The translations under genes and the position numbers were made by a program. DNA of 64,000 nt. Source: Lachnospiraceae bacterium (GTDB lineage Bacteria; Bacillota; Clostridia; Lachnospirales; Lachnospiraceae). This document shows, piece by piece, positions 27,459 through 37,137 of the stretch (position 1 is its first letter; each line of letters begins with the position of its first letter). Below the pieces are notes generated by a model. That model was not told the DNA's origin and did no database searches. It worked only from the letters and a program-made list of their open reading frames with translations. The stretch spans positions 62,001 to 126,000 of the forward strand of contig JAFWDI010000007.1 of NCBI GenBank assembly GCA_017513125.1, in the 5' to 3' direction.

Positions 27459-28151
27459 ATGCCAAATCACAGCATTGCCATCGACGGGCCCGCGGGCGCG
27501 GGAAAAAGCACCGTCGCAAAACGCCTGGCCGCGAAGCAGGGCCTCATCTATGTCGATACCGGAGCCATGTACCGGACGATGGGGCTGTACTTCCTGAACG
27601 CGGGGATCGATATTCATGACGAAGACGCCGTCAGCGCGCATGTGAACGAGCCGGTGATCCGTCCGGTCTGCTCGGACGGTGAGCAGAAGATCTTTCTCGG
27701 CGAGGAGGACGTCACGCAGACGATCCGGCAGAATGAGATCGGAGACGCCGCGAGTCTGATCAGTACCTACGGCGCGGTCCGTGCCCGGCTGGTCGATCTG
27801 CAGCAGGAGATCGCGCATACGAACGACGTCGTGATGGACGGAAGAGATATCGGAACCGTGGTCATTCCGGACGCATTTCTGAAGATCTACCTGACAGCGG
27901 ACGTTCGCGTACGTGCGGAGCGAAGAGTCGGGGAACTGGCGGAAAAAGGCATCGTCCGGAGCATCGAGGAGATCGAAAAAGAGATCCGTGAGCGCGATGA
28001 GCGTGATATGAACCGTGAGATCTCGCCTCTGAAGCAGGCGGAAGACGCGGTTCTGGTCGATACGACCGGCATGGGGATCGAAGAAGTCGTCGGGTTCCTT
28101 TCGGCGGTCTATGAAGGCCGTCTGGGGACTGCACAGGGAGAAGAAGGATGA
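27459..28151 (+). CDS. cmk: Cytidylate kinase
   Basis: 230 residues. P-loop GPAGAGKST (about 9-17), YVDTGAMYR (about 32-40), the CMP-binding MDGRDIGTVVIPDA (about 127-140) and a lid region with RRVGELAEKG. It phosphorylates CMP and dCMP. ATG 27459 with GAAAGGA upstream; the frame is open earlier but overlaps argS. Its stop overlaps the ispH start (ATGA). The cmk-ispH-rpsA order is typical of Clostridia. Confidence 0.97.
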   Translation: MPNHSIAIDGPAGAGKSTVAKRLAAKQGLIYVDTGAMYRTMGLYFLNAGIDIHDEDAVSAHVNEPVIRPVCSDGEQKIFLGEEDVTQTIRQNEIGDAASLISTYGAVRARLVDLQQEIAHTNDVVMDGRDIGTVVIPDAFLKIYLTADVRVRAERRVGELAEKGIVRSIEEIEKEIRERDERDMNREISPLKQAEDAVLVDTTGMGIEEVVGFLSAVYEGRLGTAQGEEG

Positions 28152-29017
28152 CCGTCGAGATCGCGAAGACCGCCGGTTTCTGCTTCGGCGTGAAGCGCGC
28201 GGTCGATACCGTGTACGCTGAGATCGAAAAAGAAAAGGCGCGGGCCGCTGAGGGCGGTGCACCCTGTCCGATCTATACCTTCGGTCCCATTATTCACAAT
28301 GACGAGGTCGTCGAAGATCTTCGCGGGAAAGGCGTGGAACCGATCGGCCTCGAAGATCTGGACCGTGTTCCGCCCGGACGCGTCATTATCCGCTCGCACG
28401 GTGTCGACAGGCGGACGATGGAGGAACTGCGTTCACGCGGGTTCGAAGTCATCGATGCGACCTGTCCGTTCGTTTCGAAGATCCATCAGACCGTCCGCGA
28501 AGCCTCTGAAAACGGAGAGTTCGTGATCGTGATCGGCGACCCGGAGCATGCCGAGGTGCTTGGCATTACCGGATGGGTGAACGGACCGTACACGGTCGTT
28601 CAGAATGAAGATGATATCCGTAAATTAAGCGTTTCGGAGGATGCAAAAGTGTGCATCGTGTCCCAGACGACGTTTAATTTCGAAAAATTTCATTTTTTAG
28701 TTGAACAGTTGAAAAAAATATCCTATTATAGTAGAGCTGTAAATACTATCTGTAACGCGACGCAATCGCGTCAATCCGAGGCCAGGGAACTCGCTGCCCG
28801 TGCGGATGTCATGATCGTCATCGGCGGAAAGCACAGTTCCAACACACAGAAACTGTACGAGATCTGCAAAAATGAATGCAGCCGAACGTACTTTGTCCAA
28901 ACGGTCAAAGATTTGTCTACGGAAGATTTACCGTTTGGGGGAGTTGTCGGTATTACTGCTGGTGCATCTACCCCGATCAATATCATTGAGGAGGTTGGTA
29001 ACCTATGTCTGAGTTGA
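28148..29017 (+). CDS. ispH: 4-hydroxy-3-methylbut-2-enyl diphosphate reductase
   Basis: 289 residues, IspH/LytB. The [4Fe-4S] cysteines are visible in AGFCFGVKRAV (near 12), DATCPFVSKIHQ (near 108) and NTICNATQSRQ (near 202). Substrate contacts include the histidines in GPIIHND and IIRSHGV, GDPEHAEVLG and the late SSNT and TAGASTP. It is the last step of the non-mevalonate isoprenoid pathway, giving IPP and DMAPP. The 3' third of the gene becomes locally A+T-rich and contains a good internal promoter (28701-28729). It overlaps rpsA by 13 bases. Confidence 0.97.
   Translation: MTVEIAKTAGFCFGVKRAVDTVYAEIEKEKARAAEGGAPCPIYTFGPIIHNDEVVEDLRGKGVEPIGLEDLDRVPPGRVIIRSHGVDRRTMEELRSRGFEVIDATCPFVSKIHQTVREASENGEFVIVIGDPEHAEVLGITGWVNGPYTVVQNEDDIRKLSVSEDAKVCIVSQTTFNFEKFHFLVEQLKKISYYSRAVNTICNATQSRQSEARELAARADVMIVIGGKHSSNTQKLYEICKNECSRTYFVQTVKDLSTEDLPFGGVVGITAGASTPINIIEEVGNLCLS
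28701..28729 (+). promoter_or_regulatory. Internal promoter in ispH, probably for rpsA
   Basis: TTGAAC at 28701-28706, 17-base spacer, TATTAT at 28724-28729, in an abruptly A+T-rich patch of a high-GC gene and about 275 bases before rpsA. Confidence 0.6.
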
Positions 29018-30258
29018 GCTTTGACGAACTGTTGGAGGAATCGTTTAAGACGGTTCACACCGGCGAAGTGGTCACCGGTAAGGTGATCGAAGTGAAGGAT
29101 GATGAGATCATCCTGAACATCGGATGCAAGGCAGACGGCATCATCAGCAAACACGAGTACAGTAATGACGCGAGCATTGATCTGAAGGAAACGGTCCATG
29201 TCGACGACGAGATGGAAGCGAAAGTCCTGAAGGTTAATGACAGCGAGGGACAGATCCTTCTGTCTTATAAGCGACTGGCTCAGGACCGCGTGAATAAGAG
29301 ACTGGAAGAGGCTTTCGAGAATGAGGAAGTCCTGAAGGCTGTCGTCACGCAGGTCGTTTCCGGCGGTCTCACCGTTAACGTCGAGGGATCCCGCGTGTTC
29401 ATTCCCGCGAGCCTGGTTTCCGACGTGTTCGAGAGAAATCTCGAGAAGTATAACGGTCAGGAGATCGAGTTCGTCATCACCGAGTTTAACCCCCGGAAGA
29501 GACGCATCATCGGCAACCGCAAAAAGATCATCGCCGAGAGAAAGGCTGCTCTGAAGGAAGAGCTGTTCGCGCGTATCGAAGAGGGTATGACCGTGACCGG
29601 CACCGTTACGAACCTCACCGATTTCGGCGCGTTCATCGATCTGGGCGGCGCTGACGGCCTGCTTCATGTGTCCGAGATGTCCTGGGGCCGCATTGAGCGT
29701 CCGAAGAACGTCTTCAAGGTCGGCGACGAAGTTACCTGCTTCATCAAGGAGATCAAAGGTGATAAGATCGCTCTGTCCATGAAGTTCCCCGGCGAGAACC
29801 CCTGGGAGAAGGCCGCGGTCAAGTATGCTCCCGGCACCATCGTTACCGGTAAGATCGCCCGCATGACCGATTTCGGCGCGTTCATCGAGCTGGAAGAGGG
29901 TATCGACGCTCTGCTGCACGTTTCTCAGATCTCCCGCACCAGAGTCGAGAAGCCTTCGGACGTCCTGAAGGTCGGCGACATCATCGAGGCGAAGGTCGTG
30001 GACTTTAACGCTGAGACGAAGCGCATCAGCCTTTCGAAGAAGGCCCTGGAGCCCGCTCCCGAGCGCGCGCCCAGAACGTCTTCTCCGAGACGGAAGAAGG
30101 AAGAAGTCTCGAACGACTTCACCGATAAGGTCGAGGCGAACACCCTGGGCAGCATGATCGCTGCGGCAATGGGCGAGGAGATTCCGGCTGAGGAGCCGGC
30201 GGTCGAGGAGACCGCTGCGGCTGTCGAAGAGGCCGCTCCCGAGGTGACCGAGGACTGA
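29005..30258 (+). CDS. rpsA: Ribosomal protein S1-like, four S1 domains
   Basis: 417 residues. Four S1 RNA-binding repeats start near 15 (GEVVTGKVIEVKDDE), 110 (VLKAVVTQVVSGG), 192 (GMTVTGTVTNLTDFGAFI) and 276 (GTIVTGKIARMTDFGAFI), followed by an acidic, alanine- and glutamate-rich tail. This is the shorter Firmicutes form of S1, which binds mRNA and may aid initiation. Ribosome site GGAGG precedes ATG 29005, inside the end of ispH. Transcribed with the upstream run and probably also from the ispH internal promoter. A strong terminator follows. Confidence 0.93.
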   Translation: MSELSFDELLEESFKTVHTGEVVTGKVIEVKDDEIILNIGCKADGIISKHEYSNDASIDLKETVHVDDEMEAKVLKVNDSEGQILLSYKRLAQDRVNKRLEEAFENEEVLKAVVTQVVSGGLTVNVEGSRVFIPASLVSDVFERNLEKYNGQEIEFVITEFNPRKRRIIGNRKKIIAERKAALKEELFARIEEGMTVTGTVTNLTDFGAFIDLGGADGLLHVSEMSWGRIERPKNVFKVGDEVTCFIKEIKGDKIALSMKFPGENPWEKAAVKYAPGTIVTGKIARMTDFGAFIELEEGIDALLHVSQISRTRVEKPSDVLKVGDIIEAKVVDFNAETKRISLSKKALEPAPERAPRTSSPRRKKEEVSNDFTDKVEANTLGSMIAAAMGEEIPAEEPAVEETAAAVEEAAPEVTED

Positions 30259-30279
30259 TCCGTCCGAATTAGTTCAGAC

Positions 30280-30311
30280 AGCGGCGATCTCACTGCGAGA
30301 TCGCCGCTTTT
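30280..30311 (+). terminator. Terminator of rpsA
   Basis: Eleven-base perfect stem AGCGGCGATCT/AGATCGCCGCT (30280-30290 with 30298-30308) and TTTT. Confidence 0.9.
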
Positions 30312-30368
30312 CTTTACGGACCGGAAGCTGTCTGCCAGGTCTGAGATCAAAGCATCCCGGAGTTAAAC

Positions 30369-30887
30369 ATGAAAGAGAGATCGAACATTATTCTGATCGG
30401 AATGCCCGGAGCCGGAAAGAGCACGCTCGGCGTGGTCCTGGCGAAGGAACTGGGCATGAATTTTTCGGACACCGATCTTCTGATACAGAAGCATTGCGGG
30501 AAGCTTCTTAAGGATATCATTGCGGAACTCGGCGTTGAGGGGTTCCTTAAAACCGAGGAAGATGTCTGTGCGGATGTACGCGCCGTACGCAGTGTGATAG
30601 CGACCGGCGGCAGCGTAGTCTACGGATCGGAAGCGATGCGTAATCTAAAGGAAAGCGGTATCGTCGTTTATCTGCGCCTTCCCTACGAGGTGATCAGTGA
30701 ACGTCTCGCGAATCTGAAGCTTCGCGGCGTTGCGCTGAAAGAAGGGCAGACGCTCAGGGATATCTACGATGAACGGGTCCCGCTGTATGAAAAATGGGCG
30801 GACCTGACCGTTGACGAGGAAGGTCTGGACCTGGAAGAAACCCTGGCGGAGGCCAAACGCCTTTTGTCGGATTTCTTTTCAGTTTGA
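30369..30887 (+). CDS. AroK-like (shikimate kinase family) kinase
   Basis: 172 residues. Walker A GMPGAGKST (about 11-19), DTD (about 34-36), GGS (about 79-81), lid arginine in LRGVAL and ERVPLYEKWAD near 140 all match shikimate kinases. But the conserved shikimate-binding arginine of FRxxE is missing: the site reads GFLKTEED, with leucine in its place. A subfamily like this is, as far as I recall, widespread in Lachnospiraceae and routinely annotated aroK. The true substrate may be another small alcohol or acid, so I leave the symbol empty. It lies alone between rpsA and mscL. Confidence 0.75.
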   Translation: MKERSNIILIGMPGAGKSTLGVVLAKELGMNFSDTDLLIQKHCGKLLKDIIAELGVEGFLKTEEDVCADVRAVRSVIATGGSVVYGSEAMRNLKESGIVVYLRLPYEVISERLANLKLRGVALKEGQTLRDIYDERVPLYEKWADLTVDEEGLDLEETLAEAKRLLSDFFSV

Positions 30888-30890
30888 GAC

Positions 30891-30919
30891 TGGAAAAAAA
30901 CTGACAGCGGCGATACAAT
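30891..30919 (+). promoter_or_regulatory. Weak candidate promoter of mscL
   Basis: TGGAAA at 30891-30896, 17-base spacer, TACAAT at 30914-30919. Confidence 0.4.
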
Positions 30920-30971
30920 GACTTAAGTAGTGCAGATCAGCTGCAACATTGGTTTAGGAGGGAACGGAACT

Positions 30972-31460
30972 ATGAAATTTGCGAAAGAATTCAGAGAGTT
31001 CATTTCCAAGGGTAATGTCCTGAACCTGGCAGTCGCTGTGATCATCGGCGGCGCGTTCCAGGCGATCATCAACTCCTTGGTGAATGACATCATCATGCCC
31101 ATCATCTCGATCGCGACCGGCGGAATTGATTTCCAGAACTGGTTCGTCGCGCTGGACGGAAGCCACTACGCCACGCTGGCCGAGGCGCAGGAAGCCGGAG
31201 CCGCGACACTGAATTACGGTGTGTTTATTAACGCGATCATTCGCTTTATCCTGATGGCGATCGTGATCTTCATCATCGTGAAGATCTTCACTTCCGCCGC
31301 AGAGAAGGCGAAAAAGGAAGAGGAAGCAGCGGCTCCCACCACGAAGACCTGCCCTTACTGCTGCACGGAGATCGGTATTGACGCGACCCGCTGCCCGAAC
31401 TGCACCAGCCAGCTGGCAGCCGCGGTGAACGAAGCCGCAGAGGAAGCGCTGAAAGAGTGA
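30972..31460 (+). CDS. mscL: Large-conductance mechanosensitive channel with C-terminal zinc ribbon
   Basis: 162 residues. The N-terminal helix and first span read FREFISKGNVLNLAVAVIIGGAFQAI, the typical MscL pore helix, and the second span covers about 84-103. The periplasmic loop is normal. In place of the simple C-terminal helix bundle there is a zinc-ribbon sequence with CPYC and CPNC (cysteines near 121, 124, 138, 141), a variant also known in other Clostridia. MscL is an emergency valve for osmotic downshift. ATG 30972 lies after TAGGAGGG. A bidirectional terminator separates it from the convergent gene. Confidence 0.93.
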   Translation: MKFAKEFREFISKGNVLNLAVAVIIGGAFQAIINSLVNDIIMPIISIATGGIDFQNWFVALDGSHYATLAEAQEAGAATLNYGVFINAIIRFILMAIVIFIIVKIFTSAAEKAKKEEEAAAPTTKTCPYCCTEIGIDATRCPNCTSQLAAAVNEAAEEALKE

Positions 31461-31503
31461 TCAGGCGGCTGATCCGCAGCGGACAGCCGTATGGATTGGA
31501 TAA

Positions 31504-31539
31504 AAAAGACCCGGACATCTTTGGATGACCGGGTCTTTT
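31504..31539. terminator. Bidirectional terminator between mscL and the activase gene
   Basis: Sixteen-base stem with one mismatch (31504-31519 with 31524-31539). On the plus strand it ends in TTTT; on the minus strand in a T6 run. Confidence 0.88.
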
Positions 31540-31557
31540 CCTGTTTCATTTCCTGCT

Positions 31558-34500
31558 TCAGTCCGCATCCACCGCCCAGGTGTTTTCGGAACCCTTCGCG
31601 TTCGTGACCGCTGCGTTCATGCCGATCTTATCGTAAGCGCTGGCCAGCATGAGCTTAATGCGGTTCAGCTGGTTCACTTCGCTGGCACCCGGATCGTAGT
31701 CGACCGCAATGATCGTAGCTTCGGGATGCGCACGGCGGACTTCCTTGATCACGCCTTTTCCGATGATGTGGTTCGGCAGGCAGCCGAAAGGCTGTGTGCA
31801 GACTACGTTGGGAACGCCGCTCTCGATCAGCTCGAGCATCTCGCCTGTCAGGAACCAGCCTTCGCCGGTCTGGTTTCCGAGTGAAGCGAAATCCTTCGCC
31901 AGATCCGCCAGATGCTGGATGCCGGAGTTCGGATGGAAACGCTTCGACTTCTTCAGCGCGCGGTTCATGGGGGCACGGAACCAGTCGATGATCCTGATCA
32001 CGAGATTGCTGCGCCTCGCCACCTTTTTATCCACGCCGAGGTTCTCCGCGCGGAAGTTGTTATTATACAGCGAATAGTTAAAGAAATCGAAGAGGTCCAG
32101 GACTGTGGCCTCCGCACCTTCGCGTTCCAGCAGATCGACCAGATCGTTATTCGCAAGCGGCGAGAATTTGACAAGGATCTCGCCGACGATGCCGACTTTC
32201 GGTTTTTTCATATCTTCGTGGATCGGCAGCTCGTCGAATTCGCGGATGATCTGGCGGATATTGTTATAGAACCGGTGCAGATGCAGCCCGCTTTCCTCCA
32301 ATTCTTTGCTGAGTTTTTCCTCCCATTTCCGATGAAGCTCGTTCGCAGACCCGGGGACCAGTTCGTACGGACGGACCCGGTACAGAACGCGCATGAACAC
32401 GTCGCCGTAGAGGATCGCCATGAACGCCTTTACGATCAGTTTCGGAGTCACTTTAAAGCCGCTGTGCTTCTCGATGCCCTGGAAGGAGACGCCGAGCACC
32501 GGGATGTCCCCGAGGCCTGCTTTTTCCATGGCCCGGCGAATGAAACCGACGTAATTCGACGCACGGCATCCGCCTCCGGTCTGGAACATCGCCACAGCGC
32601 ACCTGGACTTGTCATATCTGCCGGACGTCAGAGCACTGATGATCTGGCCGACGACGATGATCGAAGGGTAGCACGCGTCGTTGTTCACGTACTTCAGACC
32701 GGTGTCGACTGCCTCGCGGTTCGAGTTCTGGAGCACGACGAGATTGATCCCCACAGACCGCAGTGCCGGCATCAGCATGCGGAAATGAATCGGCGACATA
32801 TCGGGGCAGAACAGCGTGTAGCCCGCGTCATTCATTTCCTTCGTATACTCGATGCGGTGAAGCGCGGCATCGCGGATCACACGGTCTTTGTTCTGCTTTT
32901 TCTTCGTGTTGATCGCGGAGATCAGCGAACGGATGCGGATACGTGCCGCGCCGAGGTTGTTTACCTCGTCGATCTTCAGCAGCGTGTAGATCTTATCCGC
33001 GGAGACCAGGATGTCGTTTACCTGATCGGTCGTGACCGCGTCCAGACCGCATCCGAACGAGTTTAGCTGGATCAGATCCAGATCGTCGCGCGTGCGGACG
33101 TAGCTCGCGGCAGCATACAGACGCGAGTGGTACATCCACTGGTCGAGAACGACGGTGGGGCGGTCGACATTGCCCAGATGTGAGATCGAGTCTTCGGTAA
33201 GCACCGCAAATCCGTAAGAGTTCAGCATCTCCGGAATGCCGTGGTTGATCTCGGGGTCAATGTGATAAGGCCGTCCGGCCAGCACGATGCCGTGCTTTCC
33301 GTTCTCCTCGAGGAAGCGCAGGACTTCTTCGCCTTTCGCCTTTATATCTTCGCGCATCTGATGCATCTCGGCCCAGGCTGCGTCGGAAGCCTCGCGGATC
33401 TCCTGCGCGGTCGGCGCGGGAACGTCGTCGGGAATACCCAGCTGCTCCTTCGTGTAGTCTTTCGTAAAGATCGTGACCAGGCGGTCCGAAGTGATCTTCG
33501 GACTGGTAAACGCGAGGAACGGATTCAGGAAGGAGATGTCGGGAGACGCGAGCGCCTCGACATTGTTCCGGATGTTCTCCGCGTAGGACGTAACGATCGG
33601 GCAGTTATAGTGGTTCGAGGCGTCCTGGATCTCCTTGTGCTCGTAAGGAATGCAGGGATAGAAGATGAATTTGCAGCCTTCCTTAAGCAGCCATTCGATA
33701 TGGCCGTGCGCGAGCTTCGCGGGGTAGCACTCGGATTCGGACGGGATAGACTCGATGCCGAGTTCGTAGATCTTATGCGATGCAGGCGGCGAGAGCACGA
33801 CGCGGTAGCCGAGCTTGCGGAAGAAGACCGCCCAGAACGGATAGTCCTCATACATATTCAGCACGCGCGGGATGCCCACGGTGCCGCGGAAAGCCTCCTC
33901 CTCGGAAAGCGGTTCGTAGTCGAAGATCCGCTTCATCTTATAATCGTAAAGGTTCGGAAGATTTTCCTTATTCTTCACGCCGCCGATGCCTTTTTCGCAG
34001 CGGTTTCCCGAGATATAGCGGCGGCCGTCCGAGAAGCGGTTGATCGTGAGCAGGCAGTGGTTATTGCAGCCCTGGCAGCGCGTAAGCGCAGTGTCAAAGG
34101 TCAGATTCTCGATCTCGTCGAAAGTGAGCATCGAGGTCTCCTGATCCTCGTAATTGTTCCGGGCGACCAGGGCGGCGCCGAACGCGCCCATGATGCCGGC
34201 GATATCCGGACGCGTCGCCTCGCAGCCGGAAATGCTCTCAAAGCTGCGCAGGATCGCGTCGTTATAGAACGTTCCGCCCTGTACGACCACATGACGGCCC
34301 AGATCTTCTGGAGAAGTGAGCTTAATGACTTTAAACAGGGCGTTCTTAATGACCGAATACGCGAGACCGGCGGAGATATCCTGAACGGTCGCGCCTTCCT
34401 TCTGAGCCTGCTTTACGTTCGAGTTCATGAACACGGTGCAGCGGGTGCCCAGATCGATCGGGTTTTTCGCGAACAGAGCTTCTTTCGCGAAATCCTTCAC

Positions 34501-35895
34501 GTCGTAGTCGAGCGAGTTCGCGAAGTTCTCGATGAACGAACCGCAGCCGGAGGAACAGGCCTCGTTCAGCATGATGCTGTCGACGGTTCCGTTTTTGATC
34601 TTGATGCACTTCATGTCCTGGCCGCCGATGTCGAGGATGCAGTCAACCTCGGGATCGAAGAACGACGCGGCGGTGTAATGGGCAATGGTCTCGACCTCGC
34701 CCATATCCAGGTTCAGCGCGGACTTCATCAGCGCTTCACCGTAGCCGGTGGAGCATGAGAAGCGGATCTTCGCATCCTCGGGAAGCTGTTCGCGGATCTC
34801 TTTGATCGCGCGGATCGCGGTATACAGCGGGCTTCCGCTGTTATTTGCATAAAACGAGTAGAGCAGCGAACCCTCCGCGTCGATCAGGGCGACCTTCGTG
34901 GTCGTGGATCCCGCGTCGATGCCGAGGAAGCAGTCGCCGTGGCATTCGCCGATCTCAGCGCGCTTCACGTGTGCTTTCGAGTGTGAATCGAGGAATGCGT
35001 CATACTCCTCGCGGTCCTTAAACAGCGGGCGCAGGCGCTTGATCTCGAATTTCATCTGGATTCCGTGATCCAGCGTCTCGAACAGATCGTGAATCGGAAC
35101 CTGATAGTGTTCCTTATCGGCATTCATCGCGGAACCTTTTGCCGCGAACAGGTGTCCGTCGTCAGGCGAAATGACAGCGTCGGGCCCGAGGTTCAGCGTG
35201 CGGATGAACGCGGCCTTCAGTTCGGTCAGGAAATGCAGGGGGCCGCCTAGGAACGCGACGTTTCCGCGGATCGGCTTACCGCAGGCCAGGCCGCTGATCG
35301 TCTGGTTCACGACCGCCTGGAAAATGGAGGCGGAGAGGTCTTCCTTCGTCGCGCCTTCATTGATCAGCGGCTGGATATCCGTCTTCGCGAACACGCCGCA
35401 GCGAGCGGCGATGGGATAGATGGCCTGGTAGTTTTTGGCATACTCATTCAGGCCGGAAGCGTCCGTCTGCAGAAGCGCGGCCATCTGATCGATGAACGAG
35501 CCGGTACCGCCGGCGCAGATACCGTTCATGCGCTGGTCGATGCCGCCGGTAAAGTAAATGATCTTCGCATCCTCGCCGCCGAGCTCGATCGCAACGTCGG
35601 TCTGAGGTGCGTAATCCTTCAATGCAGCGGAGACCGCCACGACTTCCTGGAAGAATGGAACGTCCAGATGTGTGGAGATCGTTAGACCGCCGGATCCCGT
35701 AATGACAGGGGAGAGGATCACGTCGTCACCGATCAGGCCCTCCGCGTCATGGATCAGCTCGGCGAGCGTCTCCTGAATGTGGGCAAAATGCCTCCGGTAG
35801 TCGGAAAAGACGACTTTTCCGTCCGGATCCAAAATCACGATCTTAACGGTCGTGGATCCGATATCGATACCCAGAGCGTAGATTTGGTCCTTCAT
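31558..35895 (-). CDS. 2-hydroxyacyl-CoA dehydratase activase-type protein, very large fused form
   Basis: 1445 residues. Two BadF/BadG/HgdC-type ATPase domains in tandem: [12 protein letters not shown] (about 9-20) with [10 protein letters not shown] near 130, and [13 protein letters not shown] (about 322) with [10 protein letters not shown] near 445. Then a cysteine stretch CQGCNNHC near 603, a DUF2229-like part ([15 protein letters not shown], about 675, and SESECYPAK) and a C-terminal region like the dehydratase subunits ([28 protein letters not shown]). Activases use ATP to push one electron into radical dehydratases. The single-gene form is widespread in anaerobic Firmicutes and its substrate is not known. 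ATG 35895 lies after AAGGAG; upstream open frame is ignored. Divergent from a rhomboid-like gene. Confidence 0.88.
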   Translation of the reverse strand: MKDQIYALGIDIGSTTVKIVILDPDGKVVFSDYRRHFAHIQETLAELIHDAEGLIGDDVILSPVITGSGGLTISTHLDVPFFQEVVAVSAALKDYAPQTDVAIELGGEDAKIIYFTGGIDQRMNGICAGGTGSFIDQMAALLQTDASGLNEYAKNYQAIYPIAARCGVFAKTDIQPLINEGATKEDLSASIFQAVVNQTISGLACGKPIRGNVAFLGGPLHFLTELKAAFIRTLNLGPDAVISPDDGHLFAAKGSAMNADKEHYQVPIHDLFETLDHGIQMKFEIKRLRPLFKDREEYDAFLDSHSKAHVKRAEIGECHGDCFLGIDAGSTTTKVALIDAEGSLLYSFYANNSGSPLYTAIRAIKEIREQLPEDAKIRFSCSTGYGEALMKSALNLDMGEVETIAHYTAASFFDPEVDCILDIGGQDMKCIKIKNGTVDSIMLNEACSSGCGSFIENFANSLDYDVKDFAKEALFAKNPIDLGTRCTVFMNSNVKQAQKEGATVQDISAGLAYSVIKNALFKVIKLTSPEDLGRHVVVQGGTFYNDAILRSFESISGCEATRPDIAGIMGAFGAALVARNNYEDQETSMLTFDEIENLTFDTALTRCQGCNNHCLLTINRFSDGRRYISGNRCEKGIGGVKNKENLPNLYDYKMKRIFDYEPLSEEEAFRGTVGIPRVLNMYEDYPFWAVFFRKLGYRVVLSPPASHKIYELGIESIPSESECYPAKLAHGHIEWLLKEGCKFIFYPCIPYEHKEIQDASNHYNCPIVTSYAENIRNNVEALASPDISFLNPFLAFTSPKITSDRLVTIFTKDYTKEQLGIPDDVPAPTAQEIREASDAAWAEMHQMREDIKAKGEEVLRFLEENGKHGIVLAGRPYHIDPEINHGIPEMLNSYGFAVLTEDSISHLGNVDRPTVVLDQWMYHSRLYAAASYVRTRDDLDLIQLNSFGCGLDAVTTDQVNDILVSADKIYTLLKIDEVNNLGAARIRIRSLISAINTKKKQNKDRVIRDAALHRIEYTKEMNDAGYTLFCPDMSPIHFRMLMPALRSVGINLVVLQNSNREAVDTGLKYVNNDACYPSIIVVGQIISALTSGRYDKSRCAVAMFQTGGGCRASNYVGFIRRAMEKAGLGDIPVLGVSFQGIEKHSGFKVTPKLIVKAFMAILYGDVFMRVLYRVRPYELVPGSANELHRKWEEKLSKELEESGLHLHRFYNNIRQIIREFDELPIHEDMKKPKVGIVGEILVKFSPLANNDLVDLLEREGAEATVLDLFDFFNYSLYNNNFRAENLGVDKKVARRSNLVIRIIDWFRAPMNRALKKSKRFHPNSGIQHLADLAKDFASLGNQTGEGWFLTGEMLELIESGVPNVVCTQPFGCLPNHIIGKGVIKEVRRAHPEATIIAVDYDPGASEVNQLNRIKLMLASAYDKIGMNAAVTNAKGSENTWAVDAD

Positions 35896-35985
35896 AGACA
35901 GTTTATCTCCTTGTAAATATGCAGCGGCAGGAAAGATCAGGCATGTCTGCCGAAGCACATAATATGCCAATATATAGTCTTATAT

Positions 35986-36014
35986 ATTCTAGTAATTATT
36001 ATTATATTTTTCAA
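35986..36014 (-). promoter_or_regulatory. Promoter of the activase gene
   Basis: On the minus strand, TTGAAA (36014-36009), 17-base spacer, TAGAAT (35991-35986), in an A+T-rich intergenic stretch. Confidence 0.68.
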
Positions 36015-36081
36015 GTACCCGCATACCCTCAGTCTCTATTTCATACTATTTTCATATTTTGTTGCGGTCGGATTCGTTTCA

Positions 36082-36111
36082 TTGACAAAAACACTTCGGG
36101 CCCCATATAAT
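36082..36111 (+). promoter_or_regulatory. Promoter of the rhomboid-like gene
   Basis: TTGACA at 36082-36087, 18-base spacer, TATAAT at 36106-36111. Divergent from the activase promoter about 70 bases away. Confidence 0.85.
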
Positions 36112-36144
36112 ATTAGGCAATTATCTTTTAAAGAAGGGGCTCTC

Positions 36145-37119
36145 ATGGGCTGGATCGAAAGACTGGAAAAACGCTTCGGCAAATACAGCGTGAAAAACCT
36201 GATGGTATATCTGATCGCCATAAACGTGATCGGTTTTATTATCCTGAAAGTATCACCGGAATCCTTTTTCTACTATCTGTCGATGAACCCCGCTGCGGTC
36301 ATGCAGGGCCAGATATGGCGGATCGTAAGCTTTATCCTGTTCCCTTCGAGCACTTCGCTGTTCGGCCTGATCATCTACGTCTACGTCTACTATATGCTGG
36401 GATCGACTCTGGAGAGGATCTGGGGCAGCTTTACGTTCGGACTCTACATGCTGACGGGCATCGTGATCCATATCCTGGGAGCCATGATCATTTACTGGAC
36501 CACAGGCTTTAATGTGGAATGGACCTACAGCCTGCAGTTCCTTTATATGTCGATGTTCCTGACATTCGCTCTGACGTTCCCGGAAGCGCAGTTTCTGCTG
36601 TTTTTCTTTCTCCCGATAAAAGCGAAGTGGTTCGCGCTGATCGACGCCGCTTATTTCGTATTTCTGTTCGTGATGGGCACGAAGACGTCCAGGATTCAGA
36701 TCATCATGGCGATGCTGAATTTCCTGATCTTTTTCCTGTCCATGCACGGAAAGGACCTGAAGGCACGGGCGCGTAAGAACAGCTGGCAGAACGCCGCCGG
36801 CGGTCCCCGAAAGACCGGTCCTGGTCCTGCCGGCGGCCCGAAGAACGGCGGCTGGCAGAACGCCACCGGAAAGCTCGCGGGCGGAGGAAAAGGATATAAC
36901 AGCGCGGGGCAGACCGTTTACGGAGGAGGCCAGTCGAGGACCATGCCCGGAAAGAAAGTCGGATACGGCCCCGGAGGCGCGGTCATGCACCGCTGCTGCG
37001 TCTGCGGCATCACCGAACTCGACGATCCCGAGATGGAGTTCCGATATTGTTCGCAGTGCGAGGGACAGTATGAGTACTGTGCCGATCACCTGTTCACTCA
37101 TAAACACGTCAAATCATGA
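36145..37119 (+). CDS. Rhomboid-like membrane protein without the catalytic serine motif
   Basis: 324 residues. About six membrane spans in residues 15-210 with the rhomboid pattern GQIWRIVSFILFP (about 54-66) and LGSTLERIWGSFTF (about 88-101). The usual GxSG motif is absent: the corresponding helix reads FLYMSMFLTFAL. It is therefore probably a pseudo-protease. A glycine- and proline-rich linker leads to a C-terminal cysteine/histidine module (HRCCVCG, YCSQCEG, YCADHLFTHKH, about 285-321) that may bind zinc. ATG 36145 follows AAGAAGGGG. Role unknown; lysA begins 18 bases later and may share its transcript. Confidence 0.75.
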   Translation: MGWIERLEKRFGKYSVKNLMVYLIAINVIGFIILKVSPESFFYYLSMNPAAVMQGQIWRIVSFILFPSSTSLFGLIIYVYVYYMLGSTLERIWGSFTFGLYMLTGIVIHILGAMIIYWTTGFNVEWTYSLQFLYMSMFLTFALTFPEAQFLLFFFLPIKAKWFALIDAAYFVFLFVMGTKTSRIQIIMAMLNFLIFFLSMHGKDLKARARKNSWQNAAGGPRKTGPGPAGGPKNGGWQNATGKLAGGGKGYNSAGQTVYGGGQSRTMPGKKVGYGPGGAVMHRCCVCGITELDDPEMEFRYCSQCEGQYEYCADHLFTHKHVKS

Positions 37120-37137
37120 AAAGGACCTTTCGGAAGT

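Noticed and set aside
31912..34758. Plus-strand open frames of 384 and 505 residues inside the activase gene
   Set aside because: Antisense shadows of a conserved 1445-residue protein; no ribosome sites and unnatural composition.
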